Positions 6,591-8,206 of a stretch of DNA of 8,206 bases are shown in pieces. The number at the start of each line of letters is the position of its first letter. Positions within the stretch are counted from its first letter, which is position 1. The notes under the pieces were generated by a model. It had not been told where the DNA came from, ran no database searches, and saw nothing but the letters and a program-made list of their open reading frames with translations. This DNA comes from Candidatus Roizmanbacteria bacterium (GTDB lineage: Bacteria; Patescibacteriota; Microgenomatia; UBA1406; GWC2-37-13). A program made the translations under genes and the position numbers. Where the stretch lies: contig JACPMD010000152.1 in the NCBI GenBank assembly GCA_016186235.1, positions 1-8,206 of the forward strand. Direction: 5' to 3'.

Positions 6591-8105
6591 CTATTGTTCC
6601 TTTAAACATCTCCTTAACTCTTTTTTTAGTTTATTAAGCGAATCGGAGATCATATTTTGTTTATTTATTAACTCCTTTTTTAAGTTAACTGTAGTAGTTT
6701 TGATATCCTCTATCATCGATTTAACTTGAATAGGTGAGGGGCCACCTTCGCTTATTCGATTATCTACGCAAACTTTAGCTGTTGTTACCTTATCAAGATC
6801 AGATTGTTTTAGAATAATCTTCTTTCCTAAAACCTTGTACGACACGCTCGTCAATAAATGAGGCGTTAGTTTCAAGAAATTATTCTTCAGATATTTATCT
6901 TTTATCAATGTTTTGACCACTTTGTACGCTTCGCGGAATGAAACCTTTCCTTTTATTGCGACTTGAACTGTAATGTCAGGAGCATTTGCAAAATTGATCT
7001 CGGCACCCTTAGCCATTGTCTCTTTATTTATAATCAGTGAATTCATGATTCCTGAAAAGATGGGGAGAGTTTCTTCAATCATGCCAATGCTTTCAAATAA
7101 AGCATGCTTCGTTTGTTGTGTATCTCGGTTAAATCCTGAGGGCAAAGAATCCATAGTGATTAATGTCTCCCAAAATCGTCCATACAATTTTGCACAATTT
7201 GCTCTAATAACTTCTAAAGTGTCAGGATTTTTGAGATTTGGTTGTGCCGTTCCCCCCGTGGCATACTGATCGGCTATCTTTAAGAAACCAAATTCGTGAG
7301 TTGACCACATAATTACCTCATTCATGGTTCTTCTGATATGAAGGGCTATAATAGATAAATCAGCTAACAATTTTACTTCAATTTCGCCACGAGAATTGGC
7401 AGTGTATAAACTGTTTTCGCAGATGCCATCGAAACCTAGATAGTAGGCAGTGAGCTTTCGATCTATAGGAAGTTGCGTACCTGCCATCTCAAAGATACCG
7501 AGAGGACATCTGTTTATCTGGCCAAAATCGTACATAAGGTTTTTTAGGTCATCGAGAAAGTGATAACCTTTTGCAGTGAGCCAATGTCCATAGGTAATAG
7601 ATTGCGAAACTCTTAGATGGGTATAACCAGGCATGATAGTATCTAGATGTTTACCTGCTTGAGAAATTAAGGCGTTTATTACATCAATCAATAATTTGGA
7701 AATAGAGACAATCTCATCTCTCATAAACATTCTTGTATCGGTATAGACTTGATCATTTCTTGTAATTCCAAGACGTAGATTTCCTCCAATTTCGATTCCT
7801 AGTTTATCGAGGATATAATGTTCAATATTAGAATGAACATCCTCGAGGGCCTTTTTCAATAAAAATTTTCCACTTTCATCAAGTTTTTTAATTTCTTCCA
7901 AAGCTGCTACAATCTTTTTCACCTGGAAAGCAGGGAGAATTTTTTGTTTCAATAACATCAACTGATGCGCCTGATTTACCAAACATTCATAGTAGACGAA
8001 TTGTTTGTCTAATACAACGTCTTGACCTGCCGCATATTCAACTGCTATTTTCCCAAAGTCCTTATTTTCTCCTTCGCTCCATAGTGGATTATTACTATTG
8101 TTCAT
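6591..8105 (-). CDS. argH: Argininosuccinate lyase family protein with non-consensus catalytic loop
   Basis: 504 residues of the fumarase/aspartase superfamily; usual ArgH is about 460. ArgH splits argininosuccinate into arginine and fumarate. ArgH-specific blocks are clear: EDVHSNIEHYI (88-98), ITRNDQVYTDTRM (114-126), MPGYTHLRVSQ (158-168) with the catalytic-type T162-H163, and LPSGFNRDTQQTKHALFESI (321-340). The superfamily signature GSSxMPxKxN is replaced by GGTAQPNLKN at 284-293. Both the serine that acts as catalytic acid/base and the lysine of the loop are therefore lost (Gly285, Leu291), while Asn293 is kept. The C-terminus is about 40 residues longer than usual and rich in Lys/Leu/Glu, possibly a coiled coil. 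The start overlaps the preceding gene's stop by 11 bases. It is either a divergent ArgH or a paralogue acting on a related substrate. Confidence 0.85.
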   Translation of the reverse strand: MNNSNNPLWSEGENKDFGKIAVEYAAGQDVVLDKQFVYYECLVNQAHQLMLLKQKILPAFQVKKIVAALEEIKKLDESGKFLLKKALEDVHSNIEHYILDKLGIEIGGNLRLGITRNDQVYTDTRMFMRDEIVSISKLLIDVINALISQAGKHLDTIMPGYTHLRVSQSITYGHWLTAKGYHFLDDLKNLMYDFGQINRCPLGIFEMAGTQLPIDRKLTAYYLGFDGICENSLYTANSRGEIEVKLLADLSIIALHIRRTMNEVIMWSTHEFGFLKIADQYATGGTAQPNLKNPDTLEVIRANCAKLYGRFWETLITMDSLPSGFNRDTQQTKHALFESIGMIEETLPIFSGIMNSLIINKETMAKGAEINFANAPDITVQVAIKGKVSFREAYKVVKTLIKDKYLKNNFLKLTPHLLTSVSYKVLGKKIILKQSDLDKVTTAKVCVDNRISEGGPSPIQVKSMIEDIKTTTVNLKKELINKQNMISDSLNKLKKELRRCLKEQ

Positions 8106-8206
8106 CGTATTTTTTAACTTTTAATTTTCCCAGATGGGTTTCAAATACTTCTGGATGCTTCTTTGCAAAACTATACTCCTCAAATCCATACGGAACCGTA
8201 TCTAAG
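8095..8206 (-). CDS. C-terminal end of an unidentified protein upstream of argH
   Basis: On the minus strand one frame stays open from the window edge to TAG at 8097-8095, giving 36 residues. They include EEYSFAKKHPEVFETHLGKL and end in KKYDEQ. The stop lies 11 bases inside argH, so the two genes overlap and are probably translationally coupled. The composition (charged, Lys-rich end) is normal for coding sequence. The usual partner at this place would be argG (argininosuccinate synthase), but the residues do not match the ArgG ends I know. The identity therefore stays open. The full gene lies to the right of the window. Confidence 0.6.
   Translation of the reverse strand, partial: LDTVPYGFEEYSFAKKHPEVFETHLGKLKVKKYDEQ

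Noticed and set aside
6568..6609. Upstream ATG at 6609 adding 14 residues to the OTC-like protein
   Set aside because: The extension is not OTC-like, overlaps the end of argH, and its AAGGAG directly touches the ATG, too close to serve as a ribosome site. The ATG at 6567 gives the family's normal beginning.
1..8206. CRISPR array, tRNA/rRNA gene, insertion sequence or attachment site
   Set aside because: No spaced direct repeats, tRNA-like arms, transposase motifs or terminal inverted repeats were seen. Nearly all bases are accounted for by conserved genes.

Overview
The window is densely coding, with almost no intergenic DNA, and AT-rich by eye. It looks like a streamlined bacterial genome. 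Evidence for this is gene spacing of 0 to 27 bases, two gene overlaps or abutments, no clear Shine-Dalgarno sequences, and a short RodZ-like protein ending in a small beta-sandwich domain. This combination is reminiscent of Patescibacteria (Candidate Phyla Radiation), but the assignment is inference only. TGA is used as a stop by at least two genes, so the TGA=Gly code of Gracilibacteria/SR1 is unlikely.

Left part, + strand (1-1582): the C-terminal part of an EpmA/GenX-type class II lysyl-tRNA-synthetase paralogue, elongation factor P directly abutting it, and a membrane-anchored RodZ-like helix-turn-helix protein one base later. EF-P carries the conserved lysine (K33) in a PGKG loop. Enzyme and substrate of EF-P lysylation are therefore adjacent.

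Right part, - strand (8206-1585, reading leftwards): the C-terminal end of an unidentified protein, argininosuccinate lyase (argH), an ornithine-carbamoyltransferase-type enzyme (argF), a second carbamoyltransferase of the knotted YgeW/acetylornithine type, arginyl-tRNA synthetase (argS) and RadA/Sms. The theme is arginine: making citrulline-type intermediates, releasing arginine, and charging it to tRNA. RadA is a repair gene carried along at the end. The two blocks converge with only 2 bases between the rodZ-like and radA stops.

The most unusual points are all in the arginine block. ArgH lacks the consensus GSSxMPxKxN catalytic loop (it reads GGTAQPNLKN). ArgF has Asp where the HCLP motif normally has Cys. 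A second, topologically different carbamoyltransferase sits 4 bases downstream and shares a near-identical C-terminal segment. Together these raise the possibility of a diverged arginine or ureido/guanidino-compound pathway. A divergent but ordinary arginine pathway remains the conservative reading.
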